A stretch of 64,000 nt of DNA from NCBI RefSeq assembly GCF_001557875.1, contig NZ_LNRF01000003.1, forward strand, positions 124,001 to 188,000, in the 5' to 3' direction. Position 1 is the stretch's first letter. Each line of letters begins with the position of its first letter. Below, in pieces: positions 26,400 through 36,326 of the stretch. Below the pieces are notes generated by a model. That model did no database searches and was not told the origin of the DNA. It saw nothing but the letters and a program-made list of their open reading frames with translations. The stretch comes from Vibrio splendidus. GTDB taxonomy: Bacteria > Pseudomonadota > Gammaproteobacteria > Enterobacterales > Vibrionaceae. The position numbers and the translations under genes are program-made.

Positions 26400-28232
26400 C
26401 TATTGTTTCAATGCTTGATAAATGTTTTCTGCCAAAGAATGACTAATGCCCGGCACTTTGGCTATTTCTTCGACAGTTGCACGCTTAAGTTCTTGTAAGC
26501 CACCCATATATTTCAGCAAAGCTTGACGACGTTTAGGCCCTACCCCTTCAATTCCTTCCAAAGCACTGGTTCTGCGCGTTTTACCACGTTTCGCCCTGTG
26601 CCCTGCAATCGCATGATTATGACTCTCATCACGAATGTGTTGGATAAGGTGCAGCGCTGGTGCATCACTTGGTAAGTTAAATTCTTCACCTTCAAGGGTT
26701 ACCAAGGTTTCTAAACCCGGTTTACGAGTCACGCCTTTCGCAATACCCATCATTCTTGGTCTAAACGGCCAATCACCCCAGTATTGAGAAATGATCTCAT
26801 GAGCGCGGTTTAGCTGACCTTTACCACCATCGATAACGATGATGTCTGGGATCTTGTCGACATCGAGTTGCTTCGAATAACGTCTCTCAAGCGCCTGAGC
26901 CATCGCTGCGTAATCATCGCCACCGGTAATGCCGGTGATGTTGTAACGACGGTACTCCGGTTTAACCGGGCCTTCTTGATTGAATACCACACACGACGCA
27001 ATCGTGCTTTCACCCATGGTATGACTGATATCGAAACATTCCATACGTTTGATAGCATCCATCGACAGCACTTCTTGAAGCTCTTTGAAGCGCTGATTAA
27101 TCGTCATCTTGTGATTAATCTTGGTGGTAATAGCCGTCAATGCATTGGTATTCGACAATTTAAGGTAACGACCTCGAGTACCTGAAGGGTTGGTGTTGAA
27201 GTGAATCTTACGACCTGCCACTTCACACAAGGCTTCTTGAATCGGTGTGACATCTTCCATCAAATCGGCATTGAGAATCAAACGAGTTGGGATGGTTCTT
27301 GCTTCATTATGCGCAAGATAGTATTGGCTTAAAAAGCTCGAAAAGACCTCTTCTCGCACCGTATTGTTTGGAATTTTAGGAAAATGACTTCTACTTCCTA
27401 AAACCTTGCCTTGGCGAATCATCAAGATATGAATACACGCTACGCCATTCTCTTGAGCAAAGCCCAACACGTCCATATCTTCCATTGAATCGTCAGATAC
27501 GTATTGTTGTTCTTGCACGCGTCGAATCGCTTGGATTTGGTCACGGAAAGCGGCAGCTTGTTCAAAGCGAAGCTCTCGGCTAGCCTTGTCCATTTTGTCG
27601 ATAAGCGTTTCAAGGACGAGCTTGTCTTTCCCCTGTAGGAATAGACGAACGTAGTCGATAAGCTCACTGTACTCTTCATCTGAGATAATAGAGCTGACAC
27701 ATGGCGCAGCACAACGGCCAATCTGATACATCAAACACGGGCGCGTTCTGTTGGCATAAACCGTATCTTCACACTGGCGTGCAGGGAAAATCTTTTGGAT
27801 TAGGTGTAGCGTCTCACGCACAGCGCCGGAATCAGGGTAAGGACCAAAGTATTCGCCCTTTTTCTTCTTAGCACCACGGTGCATCGACAAACGAGGATGC
27901 TTGTGACCGCTAATAAAAATATAAGGGTACGACTTATCATCACGCAAAAGTACGTTGTATTTAGGTAAGTACTGCTTGATGTAGTTATGCTCAAGAATGA
28001 GCGCTTCTGTTTCCGTGTGCGTTACAGTGACATCGATCTTGTCAATATTACTGACTAGAGCGCGTGTTTTTTCACTGTCGACTTTTTTACGGAAATAACT
28101 GGAAAGGCGTTTTTTGAGGTTCTTAGCTTTACCGACGTAAATAACGACAGCCTCGGCGTTATACATTCGATAAACGCCGGGCTGCTCTGTTACTGTCTTG
28201 AGGAATGAGACTGAGTCAAACAAGTTGGTCAC
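26400..28232 (-). CDS. uvrC: excinuclease ABC subunit C
   Basis: Dual-incision nuclease of nucleotide excision repair. The 610-residue product matches UvrC length. It has an N-terminal GIY-YIG domain ([20 protein letters not shown], about residues 19-38), a cysteine-rich stretch [13 protein letters not shown] and a UVR segment near residues 205-240. A C-terminal RNase H-like nuclease follows ([23 protein letters not shown]), then tandem helix-hairpin-helix motifs ([26 protein letters not shown]). It begins 15 bp after uvrY. Confidence 0.97.
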   Translation of the reverse strand: MTNLFDSVSFLKTVTEQPGVYRMYNAEAVVIYVGKAKNLKKRLSSYFRKKVDSEKTRALVSNIDKIDVTVTHTETEALILEHNYIKQYLPKYNVLLRDDKSYPYIFISGHKHPRLSMHRGAKKKKGEYFGPYPDSGAVRETLHLIQKIFPARQCEDTVYANRTRPCLMYQIGRCAAPCVSSIISDEEYSELIDYVRLFLQGKDKLVLETLIDKMDKASRELRFEQAAAFRDQIQAIRRVQEQQYVSDDSMEDMDVLGFAQENGVACIHILMIRQGKVLGSRSHFPKIPNNTVREEVFSSFLSQYYLAHNEARTIPTRLILNADLMEDVTPIQEALCEVAGRKIHFNTNPSGTRGRYLKLSNTNALTAITTKINHKMTINQRFKELQEVLSMDAIKRMECFDISHTMGESTIASCVVFNQEGPVKPEYRRYNITGITGGDDYAAMAQALERRYSKQLDVDKIPDIIVIDGGKGQLNRAHEIISQYWGDWPFRPRMMGIAKGVTRKPGLETLVTLEGEEFNLPSDAPALHLIQHIRDESHNHAIAGHRAKRGKTRRTSALEGIEGVGPKRRQALLKYMGGLQELKRATVEEIAKVPGISHSLAENIYQALKQ

Positions 28233-28247
28233 TATACGATCTCAGTG

Positions 28248-28892
28248 TTAAAGGGTCTCAGTGTCTAACATTCCGTGTCTAATCGCTAAATGCGTCAGCT
28301 CTACATCGCCACTAATATCCAGCTTGCTGAACAAACGGTAGCGGTAACTGTTGACTGTTTTAGGACTTAGATTGAGTTGTTCTGAAATATCCGTCACTTT
28401 CTGACCTTTGGTAATCATCATCATGATTTGAAGTTCACGTTCAGATAAGTCTGCGAATGGATTTTCAGACGCAGGAGAGAATTGGCTCAAAGCCATCTGC
28501 TGCGCAATTTCTGGTGAAATGTATCGTTGGCCACTGTTAACCACTCGAATTGCATTTACCATTTCATCCGGACCTGCTCCTTTCGTAAGGTAACCAGCAG
28601 CCCCAGCTTGCATCACTTTAGTTGGAAACGGATTTTCCGTATGAACAGTTAAAACGATGATTTTAACATCAGGGTTGAAACGCAAGATTTTCTTGGTTGC
28701 TTCTAAGCCACCAATACCAGGCATATTCATATCCATCAAAATAACGTCAGTATTGTTAGTACGACACCATTTTGCAGCATCTTCACCGCTTTCAGCTTCC
28801 CCTGCTACGTTCATTCCACGGACGTCTTCAATAATACGTCGTATCCCTGTGCGAACCAGCTCGTGATCATCTACAAGGAAAACATTTATCAA
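28248..28892 (-). CDS. uvrY: response regulator UvrY/VarA (GacA family)
   Basis: Two-component regulator that with a BarA/VarS kinase drives the csr small RNAs in gamma-proteobacteria. The 214-residue protein has a receiver domain (FLVDDHELVR, phosphoacceptor Asp in VILMDMNMPG near residue 54, Lys in YLTKGA) and a C-terminal LuxR-type helix-turn-helix (LSERELQIMMMI, LNLSPKTVNSYRYRLFSKL). In Vibrio the ortholog is called VarA and controls virulence and quorum sensing through CsrA. It is first in uvrY-uvrC. Confidence 0.95.
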   Translation of the reverse strand: MINVFLVDDHELVRTGIRRIIEDVRGMNVAGEAESGEDAAKWCRTNNTDVILMDMNMPGIGGLEATKKILRFNPDVKIIVLTVHTENPFPTKVMQAGAAGYLTKGAGPDEMVNAIRVVNSGQRYISPEIAQQMALSQFSPASENPFADLSERELQIMMMITKGQKVTDISEQLNLSPKTVNSYRYRLFSKLDISGDVELTHLAIRHGMLDTETL

Positions 28893-29318
28893 ACTTGTAT
28901 CTCCACACTATTAATTGGCTCTGCAACCACTGTGTCGTTTCATCTGTTTGAAACAATTAAACAAAGAAACAGTGGATCGCAGCATTGAGTACATCTTAAC
29001 TTAATTACTAAAAAAAAGCTCTGTTGAATATGTGCTGAAACACGAACTTTAGCAAGTACTTATTAACAAATAAGCCAACTAAAACAACAAGCTTTTTCTA
29101 AAAATCAATCAGTTAAAACAACACCCAATAAAATTACACAAGATAAAGATATTTTCAATACCATTGAATAACCATTCGCGACAATTTCACTTATTTGCTT
29201 ATAGAGTCCCGTTATTTGCCTCTGTTAACTAGAATTTAGTTAGTATTTTTGCTGCCTGTTGTGCGCTAAGGCTCGCTAGGTGGTAATATTCGATTCCCAA
29301 TTTCAATAGGTTACTACA
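28893..29318. other. uvrY/polB divergent intergenic region
   Basis: About 425 bp, AT-rich, no gene. It must hold the promoters of uvrY and polB. A 7-bp inverted repeat CCACTGT/ACAGTGG spans about 28931-28975, and TAACTA-N5-TAGTTA lies at 29226-29242, about 75 bp before polB. I found no CTGT-N8-ACAG SOS box. Confidence 0.6.
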
Positions 29319-31682
29319 TTGGATATTCAGCAAGGCTTTGTGCTCACAAGACAAGCAAGAGACTTTTCAGGGCGCACGCAAATCGACTTGTGGTTAAGCA
29401 CCCCTCAAGGCCCTACTCTACTGACAATTCAAAATGAAAAGCCTGTATTTTTCGTCGCGCAAGCTGATGTAGAAGCATGTCAGGCTATCGTAGCGAAAGA
29501 GTCAATCAATTGCCAATTCAAGCCTCTAGAGCTAGCCACATTTGAGCAAACACCTCTAGCCGCGTGTTATACATCTCTGTCGAGAAGTAGTTTTGGTTTA
29601 GCGCAAGCCTTTCACAACGAAGAAATCCAAACCTTTGAAAGCGATATTCGACTCGCCGACCGATATCTGATGGAACGATTTATCAAGGGAAGTATTGAGT
29701 TCACCGGATCTGCTACGCAAAAAAATCAGTATCGTCGAGTCTCAAACGCAAAATGCCGAGCAGGTGATTACTTACCCAACCTATCAGTGGTCTCGCTTGA
29801 TATTGAGTGTTCAGAAAAAGGCGTGCTTTATTCAATTGGCCTAGACAGCCCGATGGACAGTCGAGTGATCATGGTCGGCGAGCCACAACGAGCTGAAACC
29901 AATATCCAATGGGTAGCCAACGAGAAAGCGCTACTCGAAGCAATGATAGCTTGGTTCTCTGAATTTGATCCTGACATCATCATTGGTTGGAACGTTATTG
30001 ACTTCGATTTTAGGCTGCTGCACAAACGTTCAGAATGGAACGAAGTGAAACTCAGCATTGGTCGAGACAATCAACCTAGCTTCTTTCGTAGCTCGGCACA
30101 AAACCAGCAAGGCTTTATCACCATTCCTGGGCGCGTTGTCTTGGATGGCATCGATATGCTCAAAACGGCGACCTACCACTTTCGCTCTTGGTCTCTTGAA
30201 TCGGTATCGCAAGAACTGCTTGGGGAAGGCAAAGACATCCATAACGTTCATGACCGTATGGATGAGATAAACCGAATGTTTAAGTTCGATAAACCTTCAC
30301 TCGCTAAGTACAACCTTCAAGACTGCGTGCTAGTAAACCGCATCTTCGAACACACTCACCTACTCGACTTCGCCATTGAGCGTTCTCGATTAACCGGTGT
30401 AGAACTGGATCGCGTTGGTGGCTCTGTTGCTGCCTTTACAAACTTATACCTGCCTCAAATCCACAGAGCGGGCTATGTCGCACCAAACTTAGAGCCGGAG
30501 AATTGGATTGCGAGCCCCGGCGGTTATGTGATGGATTCGATTCCCAACCTGTACGACTCGGTGTTAGTCCTCGACTTTAAGAGCTTGTATCCATCGATCA
30601 TTCGCTCGTTTCTGATTGACCCAATGGGGCTTATTGAAGGGTTGAAGCTTGAACTAGGCCCAGCAGAAGACCAAGCCGTTGATGGCTTTCGCGGTGGACA
30701 ATTCCACCGCTCTAAACACTTCTTGCCAGAGATGATTGAAAACCTTTGGGCAGCACGTGATGTGGCTAAAAAGAACAACGAGAAGGCGTTCTCTCAGGCG
30801 ATCAAAATCATCATGAACTCATTCTATGGTGTGTTAGGTTCGTCTGGTTGTCGTTTCTTCGACACCCGCTTAGCGTCTTCGATTACCATGCGTGGACATG
30901 AGATCATGAAGCAAACCAAGGTTCTGATCGAAGACAAAGGCTATCAAGTAATTTATGGGGACACCGATTCAACCTTCGTTTCTCTGAACGGCAGTTATGA
31001 TCAGCAAAAAGCCGATGAGATCGGGAACACACTGGTCGCTTACATCAACGATTGGTGGACGAATCACTTAAAAGAGACCCACAACCTAACCTCAATACTC
31101 GAACTGGAATATGAGACTCACTATCGCAAATTCCTGATGCCAACCATTCGAGGCTCTGAAACAGGCTCTAAGAAGCGCTACGCCGGTTTAATCAATCACG
31201 GGGACCAAGAGAAGATCATCTTTAAAGGACTGGAGAGTGCTCGTACCGATTGGACACCTCTCGCACAACAGTTCCAACAGACCCTGTATGAGATGGTGTT
31301 TCACGATCAAGACCCAACCGACTATGTCAGACAATTTGTTAATGAGACTTCAGCGGGTAAACATGACGATTTATTGGTTTACCAGAAGCGTCTGCGTCGT
31401 AAGCTACATGAATACCAAAAGAACATTCCGCCACAAGTCAGGGCTGCAAGAATGGCCGATGAAATAAATGCTCAGTTAGGACGCCCTCTTCAATATCAAA
31501 ACAAAGGACGTATTGAGTATTTGATTACACTTAGTGGCCCTGAGCCTAAAGAATATTTAAAGAGTGGCATTGATTATCAGCATTACATCGACAAACAAAT
31601 TAAACCAGTCGCTGAAGCTATCTTGCCCTTCATCGGTTTGGATTTTGAACGAGTCAGCGGGCAGCAATTAGGTCTATTCTAA
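29319..31682 (+). CDS. polB: DNA polymerase II
   Basis: Family B polymerase with proofreading exonuclease used in replication restart and lesion bypass; SOS-regulated in E. coli. The 787-residue protein has an exonuclease motif SLDIECSEKG near residue 163, IIGWNVIDFDFRLL, the polymerase motif DFKSLYPSIIRSF near residue 420, KIIMNSFYGVLGSSGCRF and the catalytic YGDTDSTFV near residue 547. The start is a TTG at 29319, giving MDIQQGFVLTRQARDF, which aligns with the E. coli N-terminus; an AATAGG site precedes it. Confidence 0.95.
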   Translation: MDIQQGFVLTRQARDFSGRTQIDLWLSTPQGPTLLTIQNEKPVFFVAQADVEACQAIVAKESINCQFKPLELATFEQTPLAACYTSLSRSSFGLAQAFHNEEIQTFESDIRLADRYLMERFIKGSIEFTGSATQKNQYRRVSNAKCRAGDYLPNLSVVSLDIECSEKGVLYSIGLDSPMDSRVIMVGEPQRAETNIQWVANEKALLEAMIAWFSEFDPDIIIGWNVIDFDFRLLHKRSEWNEVKLSIGRDNQPSFFRSSAQNQQGFITIPGRVVLDGIDMLKTATYHFRSWSLESVSQELLGEGKDIHNVHDRMDEINRMFKFDKPSLAKYNLQDCVLVNRIFEHTHLLDFAIERSRLTGVELDRVGGSVAAFTNLYLPQIHRAGYVAPNLEPENWIASPGGYVMDSIPNLYDSVLVLDFKSLYPSIIRSFLIDPMGLIEGLKLELGPAEDQAVDGFRGGQFHRSKHFLPEMIENLWAARDVAKKNNEKAFSQAIKIIMNSFYGVLGSSGCRFFDTRLASSITMRGHEIMKQTKVLIEDKGYQVIYGDTDSTFVSLNGSYDQQKADEIGNTLVAYINDWWTNHLKETHNLTSILELEYETHYRKFLMPTIRGSETGSKKRYAGLINHGDQEKIIFKGLESARTDWTPLAQQFQQTLYEMVFHDQDPTDYVRQFVNETSAGKHDDLLVYQKRLRRKLHEYQKNIPPQVRAARMADEINAQLGRPLQYQNKGRIEYLITLSGPEPKEYLKSGIDYQHYIDKQIKPVAEAILPFIGLDFERVSGQQLGLF

Positions 31683-31703
31683 GATTCTTATTGAGGTTTA
31701 ATC

Positions 31704-31745
31704 AAAAAAAAGCAGAGGAATGTTCAATTCGCTCTGCTTTTTTAT
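31704..31745. terminator. terminator between polB and the nucleotidyltransferase-like gene
   Basis: Stem AAAAAAGCAGAG with CTCTGCTTTTTT around a 14-base loop, lying between converging genes. Confidence 0.75.
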
Positions 31746-31764
31746 ATCGATAGATTACGAAGCT

Positions 31765-32532
31765 CTATCCGATTCGAAACTCGGTTTTCTGATATTGCTT
31801 AACTAACCACTCACCAAAGCCATCTAGAATACCGATCACCGAACGTTTAGGGATCGGTCTACCTGATAGTAAAATACCCAACCTTTGAATTTCGACTTCT
31901 CTATCTGGGTGATACTTCAAGAACTGTTGGCCACACTCTACTGGATCATCGAACCAATATTTATCGCGATACATCACCAAAGAGTAACTCGCTCGTAGCA
32001 ACTTCTTGGCGATAATCACCTGCGCGACGACTTGCTGTTCTGGCGTTGTTGCTCGGGCAATCTTGTTGCGATACACCGCTAACCAGTTTTCAGCATCCAT
32101 ATTCCAGTGCTTAGCAATTTCCCAGCTCGTCTCGAAATCGCCATAGCAATCCGATAAGTCTTCACCGTGCACACATACAGCCAAATGCTTAAGCATAAAG
32201 CCCCAGGTGAAGATGTTGTCGAAATCGACTATTTCGCTCACCAAGGTGGTTTTAATCGCCACTTGAGTAACCTGTGGGAAGCTTTTTTGGAAGCGCCATT
32301 TAATGGTATTTAGCAGCGTGGTTCGCTGATCAGGAAACGGGCGGTGTGTCACCACAACCACATCAAGATTTGAGCGACCGACGACGGCTTGCTTGCGTGC
32401 GACACTGCCATAAATATAGACACTGTGTAGATTAGATCCTAACCCACCTTTTAGAAAGGTAATCAGATCGTTAACCACAGGTTGAAATTCAGGTTGAAAT
32501 GGCTGTGTTGGGTCAATAACGGGTAGCGGCAT
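31765..32532 (-). CDS. nucleotidyltransferase-domain protein, altered active site
   Basis: A 255-residue protein with an N-terminal minimal nucleotidyltransferase fold. The substrate motif SVYIYGSVARKQAVVGRSNL, followed by DVVVV, corresponds to the usual GS-x(n)-SDxD. Here the first metal-binding Asp is Asn (SNLD), which may reduce or abolish activity. The C-terminal 120 residues are helical (WLAVYRNKIARATT, VIIAKKLLRASYSLVMYRDK) and resemble the accessory helical domain of aminoglycoside nucleotidyltransferase-like proteins. Substrate unknown. The gene is alone, divergent from the efpL gene. Confidence 0.75.
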   Translation of the reverse strand: MPLPVIDPTQPFQPEFQPVVNDLITFLKGGLGSNLHSVYIYGSVARKQAVVGRSNLDVVVVTHRPFPDQRTTLLNTIKWRFQKSFPQVTQVAIKTTLVSEIVDFDNIFTWGFMLKHLAVCVHGEDLSDCYGDFETSWEIAKHWNMDAENWLAVYRNKIARATTPEQQVVAQVIIAKKLLRASYSLVMYRDKYWFDDPVECGQQFLKYHPDREVEIQRLGILLSGRPIPKRSVIGILDGFGEWLVKQYQKTEFRIG

Positions 32533-32669
32533 AGGTCGTTTCGGTAAATAAAATCATGATTTAACAGTAACTCTATGATCGCCTAGGTGACTTTATGATT
32601 CAAGCTATTCCTATTTATAGCATCTCCGAGATATAATCAGCGGATAGACCCACTAAGGACAAACACAAA

Positions 32670-33239
32670 ATGCCTAGAGCAAGTGAAATTAAAAAAGGTT
32701 TTGCTATCACAGTAGAAAGCAAAACAGTGATCGTTAAAGATATCGAAGTAACAACACCAGGCGGCCGCGGCGGCCAAAAAATTTATCGCTTCCGTGGTAA
32801 CGATGTAGCAACTGGCGTTAAAACTGAAGTTCGCCACAAGGCTGACGAAATCGTTGAAACTATCGACGTAACTAAGCGTGCAGTAATGTTCTCTTACGTT
32901 GATGGCAACGAGTACATCTTCATGGACAACGAAGATTACACACAATTCATCTTCAACGGTGAAACAATCGAAGACGAACTACTGTTCATCAACGAAGAAA
33001 CTCAAGGCATGTACGCGATTCTTATCGATGGCAACGCTGCAACGCTTGAGCTTCCAACGTCTGTTGAGCTAGTTATCGAAGAGACTGATCCTTCAATCAA
33101 AGGTGCATCAGCGTCTGCTCGTACTAAGCCTGCTCGTCTTTCTACAGGTCTTACTATTCAAGTACCTGAATACATCGCGACTGGCGACAAAGTAGTAGTA
33201 AACACTGCTGAACGTAAATACATGAACCGCGCAAGCTAA
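32670..33239 (+). CDS. yeiP: EF-P-like protein EfpL (YeiP)
   Basis: A 189-residue paralog of elongation factor P that relieves ribosome stalling. The start PRASEIKKGFAITVESKTV and the segments SYVDGNEYIFMDNEDYTQF and IKGASASARTKPARLSTGLT are the YeiP signature. The tip loop reads TPGGRGGQK, with Arg where canonical EF-P has a modified Lys or Arg, and it is Gly-rich compared with E. coli PTARGAA. Three-domain EF-P fold expected; cytoplasmic. A 10-bp gap precedes yciU. Confidence 0.94.
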   Translation: MPRASEIKKGFAITVESKTVIVKDIEVTTPGGRGGQKIYRFRGNDVATGVKTEVRHKADEIVETIDVTKRAVMFSYVDGNEYIFMDNEDYTQFIFNGETIEDELLFINEETQGMYAILIDGNAATLELPTSVELVIEETDPSIKGASASARTKPARLSTGLTIQVPEYIATGDKVVVNTAERKYMNRAS

Positions 33240-33249
33240 GATACTTATT

Positions 33250-33579
33250 ATGACCGAAGCTAACGACCTAATGTCTTATGACGACGCAATTGATACTGCA
33301 TACGACATCTTTCTAGAGATGGCTCCCGATAACCTTGAACCTGCAGACGTGATCTTATTCACGGCTCAGTTTGAAGATCGTGGCGCTGCAGAACTTGTTG
33401 AAACTGGCGATGATTGGGTTGAACATGTTGGCTTTGAAGTCGACAAAGAAATCTACGCTGAAGTGCGCATTGGTCTTGTGAATGAAGCTGATGACGTTCT
33501 AGACGATGTATTTGCTCGCATGCTGATCAGCCGTGACCCAGAACATAAGTTCTGTCACATGCTGTGGAAACGCGACTAA
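33250..33579 (+). CDS. yciU: YciU family protein (UPF0263, HI1450-like)
   Basis: An acidic 109-residue protein. Segments AYDIFLEMAPDNLEPADVIL, FEDRGAAELVETGDDWVEHV and DVFARMLISRDPEHKFCHML align with YciU/HI1450, whose Haemophilus member has a dsDNA-mimic fold. The many Asp/Glu residues fit a DNA-mimic idea, but the role is not established. It follows the efpL gene by 10 bp and is probably co-transcribed. Confidence 0.88.
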   Translation: MTEANDLMSYDDAIDTAYDIFLEMAPDNLEPADVILFTAQFEDRGAAELVETGDDWVEHVGFEVDKEIYAEVRIGLVNEADDVLDDVFARMLISRDPEHKFCHMLWKRD

Positions 33580-33726
33580 TACCGCTGTTGACGCTCATCA
33601 GCATGAGTAAACAAGTATTCATGTAAGCGAGTTAAAAGTTAGCCGAGCCGATTGCTCGGCTATTTTTATCACGCCATTTCTCATCGTGATTACTCACTTT
33701 CATCATCAACTTTAGATTCACTGATT

Positions 33727-34209
33727 ATGACCAAAGCAAAAACAGACACACAATCAAAAGGCTATGCCTGCATTGGCCTAGTTAACCCAAAGACGCCTGA
33801 AAACGTAGGCTCTGTAATGCGAGCAGCTGGCTGCTACGGCGCCAACTCCGTGTTTTACACTGGCACACGCTACGACCATGCGCGAAAATTCCATACCGAC
33901 ACCAAAGAAAAGCACTTAGCCCTGCCTTTAATTGGTGTTGAAGAGCTGAAAGATATTATTCCAGTAGGCTGCGTACCGGTTGCTGTTGATCTGATTGAAG
34001 GTGCTAAACCGCTACCTGATTACAAGCACCCACCACGTGCGTTTTACATTTTTGGCCCAGAAGATGGCACGCTAAAGAAAGAGATCACAGATTTCTGTCG
34101 TGAGACGATTTACGTTCCGACCAACGGCTGCATGAATCTAGCGGCATCAGTGAACGTTGTGCTTTACGACCGACTGGCGAAGGGTGATAACTTTTCGAAT
34201 CATAAGTAG
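33727..34209 (+). CDS. TrmH/SpoU-family RNA methyltransferase
   Basis: A 160-residue SPOUT-fold 2'-O-ribose methyltransferase. Motif 1 is GLVNPKTPENVGSVMRAAGC near residue 15, motif 2 is YIFGPEDGTL near residue 107, and motif 3 is IYVPTNGCMNLAASVNVVLYDR near residue 129; the last two form the SAM-binding knot. There is no N-terminal RNA-binding extension, so it is a short-form member with unknown target tRNA or rRNA site. The ATG at 33727 is preferred over an upstream in-frame start at 33652, whose extra 25 residues do not look like the family. A heptamer repeat array begins two bases after its stop. Confidence 0.85.
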   Translation: MTKAKTDTQSKGYACIGLVNPKTPENVGSVMRAAGCYGANSVFYTGTRYDHARKFHTDTKEKHLALPLIGVEELKDIIPVGCVPVAVDLIEGAKPLPDYKHPPRAFYIFGPEDGTLKKEITDFCRETIYVPTNGCMNLAASVNVVLYDRLAKGDNFSNHK

Positions 34210-34211
34210 AA

Positions 34212-34260
<49 letters not shown>

Positions 34261-34370
34261 ACAGATTATAGATGCGCGCGTACACGAAAGGCACGCTTGC
34301 TGTCGTTTATAACAGCATGTTTTCTATACTCGGTTACTCGCATCACGCATCTTCTATTTCTTCAGACGTA

Positions 34371-34399
34371 AAAAAACCTGCTAAGTTAGCAGGTTTTTT
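34371..34399. terminator. terminator of rluB, bidirectional
   Basis: AAAAAACCTGCT and AGCAGGTTTTTT pair around AAGTT. It lies between the methyltransferase gene and the converging rluB. Confidence 0.8.
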
Positions 34400-34449
34400 A
34401 GTATTCAGTGCTTTCAGCTAATGAAGCTTACGCGTAAGAACTTACGTAA

Positions 34450-35484
34450 TTACTGACGTGTTCTTGGCTTAGCTGGTTTAGCCGGACGACCGTTGTTCAG
34501 TTTAGGCTTACTTTTGTTAGCCTGAGGTTTGCCTTTGTTTGCAGCTGGAGCGCTACGACCTGAATCAGGTGTTGTAGTACCGCGAGTTGCAGGCTTCTTG
34601 CGTTTAGTTTGGTTGCTACGGCCTTTTGGTGCGTTTGCACGCTCTTCGTGACGCTTAACAGCACGACGAATTTTTTGGCTACGAGAACGCTCACGCTTAC
34701 GAGAAGTGTTTGAAGGATCAAGATCCAACAGTGTCTCTTTCTCTGGCTTAAGCTCAACAAGCTCACGCAGGTAGTTAACTTCTTGAAGATCTAGCTCTTT
34801 CCAACCGCCACGAGGCAGTTTCTTATCAAGGTAGATATCACCGTAACGTACACGTTTTAGGCGGCTTACTGTTGTTTCTTGAGATTCCCAAAGACGACGA
34901 ACCTCACGGTTACGACCTTCGTTAATCGCTACGTAAAAAGTATGGTTCATACCTTCACCGCCAGCGTAAACCACATCTTCAAAACGAGCCATACCGTCTT
35001 CTAGTTGTACGCCACGAGTAACATTTTTAACTTTCTGCTCAGTCACTTCACCAAACACACGTACTAAGTACTCACGTTCAACCTGACGGCTTGGGTGCAT
35101 TAGGCGGTTTGCAAGTTCACCATCAGTAGTGAAAAGCAAAAGACCCGATGTGTTTGCATCAAGACGACCAACTGAAATCCAACGAGAACCACGGATCTTA
35201 GGTAGACGATCGAAAACAGTACGGCGGCCTTCAGGATCGTGACGAGTACAAAGCTCACCTTCAGGTTTGTAGTAAGCAAGTACACGACAAACCACTTCTT
35301 CAGAAGCCTTGCCTGAAACAGTATGGCCATCGATACGGATCACTGAGTTCTCGTCTTCAAGACGCTCGCCCAGTTTCGCAACTTGACCGTTAACACTTAC
35401 ACGACCAGATTTGATTAAACCTTCTAGTTCACGACGAGAACCGTGACCAGCTCGCGCTAAAACCTTCTGTAATTTTTCGCTCAT
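34450..35484 (-). CDS. rluB: 23S rRNA pseudouridine synthase RluB
   Basis: Makes the pseudouridine at position 2605 of 23S rRNA. The 344-residue protein has an N-terminal S4 domain ([20 protein letters not shown] to about residue 60). The RsuA-type catalytic domain carries the nucleophilic Asp in [16 protein letters not shown] near residue 110 and the motif [13 protein letters not shown]. The last 90 residues (about 255-344) are a Lys/Arg/Asn-rich disordered tail, common in RluB and probably RNA-binding. It lies downstream of yciO on the same strand. Confidence 0.93.
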   Translation of the reverse strand: MSEKLQKVLARAGHGSRRELEGLIKSGRVSVNGQVAKLGERLEDENSVIRIDGHTVSGKASEEVVCRVLAYYKPEGELCTRHDPEGRRTVFDRLPKIRGSRWISVGRLDANTSGLLLFTTDGELANRLMHPSRQVEREYLVRVFGEVTEQKVKNVTRGVQLEDGMARFEDVVYAGGEGMNHTFYVAINEGRNREVRRLWESQETTVSRLKRVRYGDIYLDKKLPRGGWKELDLQEVNYLRELVELKPEKETLLDLDPSNTSRKRERSRSQKIRRAVKRHEERANAPKGRSNQTKRKKPATRGTTTPDSGRSAPAANKGKPQANKSKPKLNNGRPAKPAKPRTRQ

Positions 35485-35643
35485 TTACTCTTTTCTACCT
35501 AATTGTCGTCTTCACAGACGTCGAATGAATTTTTCGCGACCAAATCGCGGTCGCGTATTATCGCAAATAACCTGCCAAAAAGCACTTGTTATTTACTCTG
35601 GCAGGTTTGCTGTATCGTTACAGACTGTTAATCAGTAAAGCGA

Positions 35644-36264
35644 TTATTCAAACGGCGCAGGATCGCCAGCACCACGACGTAGAACCACGGCATCGTCGTC
35701 ACTAAAGTCAATAACCGTCGTCGGTTGCTCACCTAAGTAACCACCATTCAAAATGACATCAACCGCATGCTCTAGGCTGTCACGAATTTCTTCTGGATCC
35801 GACTCAGTCGTCTCGTTACCCGGAAGAATCAATGACGTCGACATCAATGGTTCGCCCATCGCTTCCAACAAGTCGAGTGCAATCTTGTTGTCTGGGACAC
35901 GAATACCAATCGTTTTACGCTTGGCGTTCATCAAACGCTTTGGCACTTCTTTGGTTGCTTTAAAGATAAACGTGTAAGCACCTGGCGTGTGTGCTTTCAG
36001 TAGACGGAAAGCCACGTTATCGACGCGTGCATACAGTGATAATTCAGAAAGATCACGGCATAACAACGTGAAGTTATGCTTGTCATCGATGCGACGAATT
36101 TTACAGATACGTTCAAGTGCTTGTTTGTTTTCAAGCTGACAGCCCAGCGCATAACCGGAATCTGTTGGATAAACCACTACGCCGCCATTGCGAATAATCG
36201 CAACCGCTTGAGTAATTAAGCGTGCTTGTGGGTTATCTGGGTGTACATAAAAAAACTGGCTCAT
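35644..36264 (-). CDS. yciO: YciO, Sua5/YrdC-family protein
   Basis: A 206-residue protein, the same length as E. coli YciO. The YrdC-like fold is marked by NGGVVVYPTDSGYALGCQL near residue 27, KHNFTLLCRDLSELS, the lysine/arginine stretch KRKTIGIRVPDN and ILPGNETTE. Sua5/TsaC relatives make threonylcarbamoyl-AMP for tRNA t6A; YciO members show weak or uncertain activity, so the function is not assigned. Gene order trpH-yciO-rluB is conserved with enterics. Confidence 0.9.
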   Translation of the reverse strand: MSQFFYVHPDNPQARLITQAVAIIRNGGVVVYPTDSGYALGCQLENKQALERICKIRRIDDKHNFTLLCRDLSELSLYARVDNVAFRLLKAHTPGAYTFIFKATKEVPKRLMNAKRKTIGIRVPDNKIALDLLEAMGEPLMSTSLILPGNETTESDPEEIRDSLEHAVDVILNGGYLGEQPTTVIDFSDDDAVVLRRGAGDPAPFE

Positions 36265-36326
36265 TGTTGATCCTCGTTATCGAATCTCTCGACTCTATCA
36301 TCAGAAGGAGCTGGTTCACCTAAAGA

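Noticed and set aside
26868..27185. 105-residue plus-strand frame inside uvrC
   Set aside because: Antisense shadow of uvrC; no ribosome site or conserved motif.
28893..29318. LexA/SOS box for polB
   Set aside because: Every CTGT in the region was checked for ACAG eight bases later; none fits.
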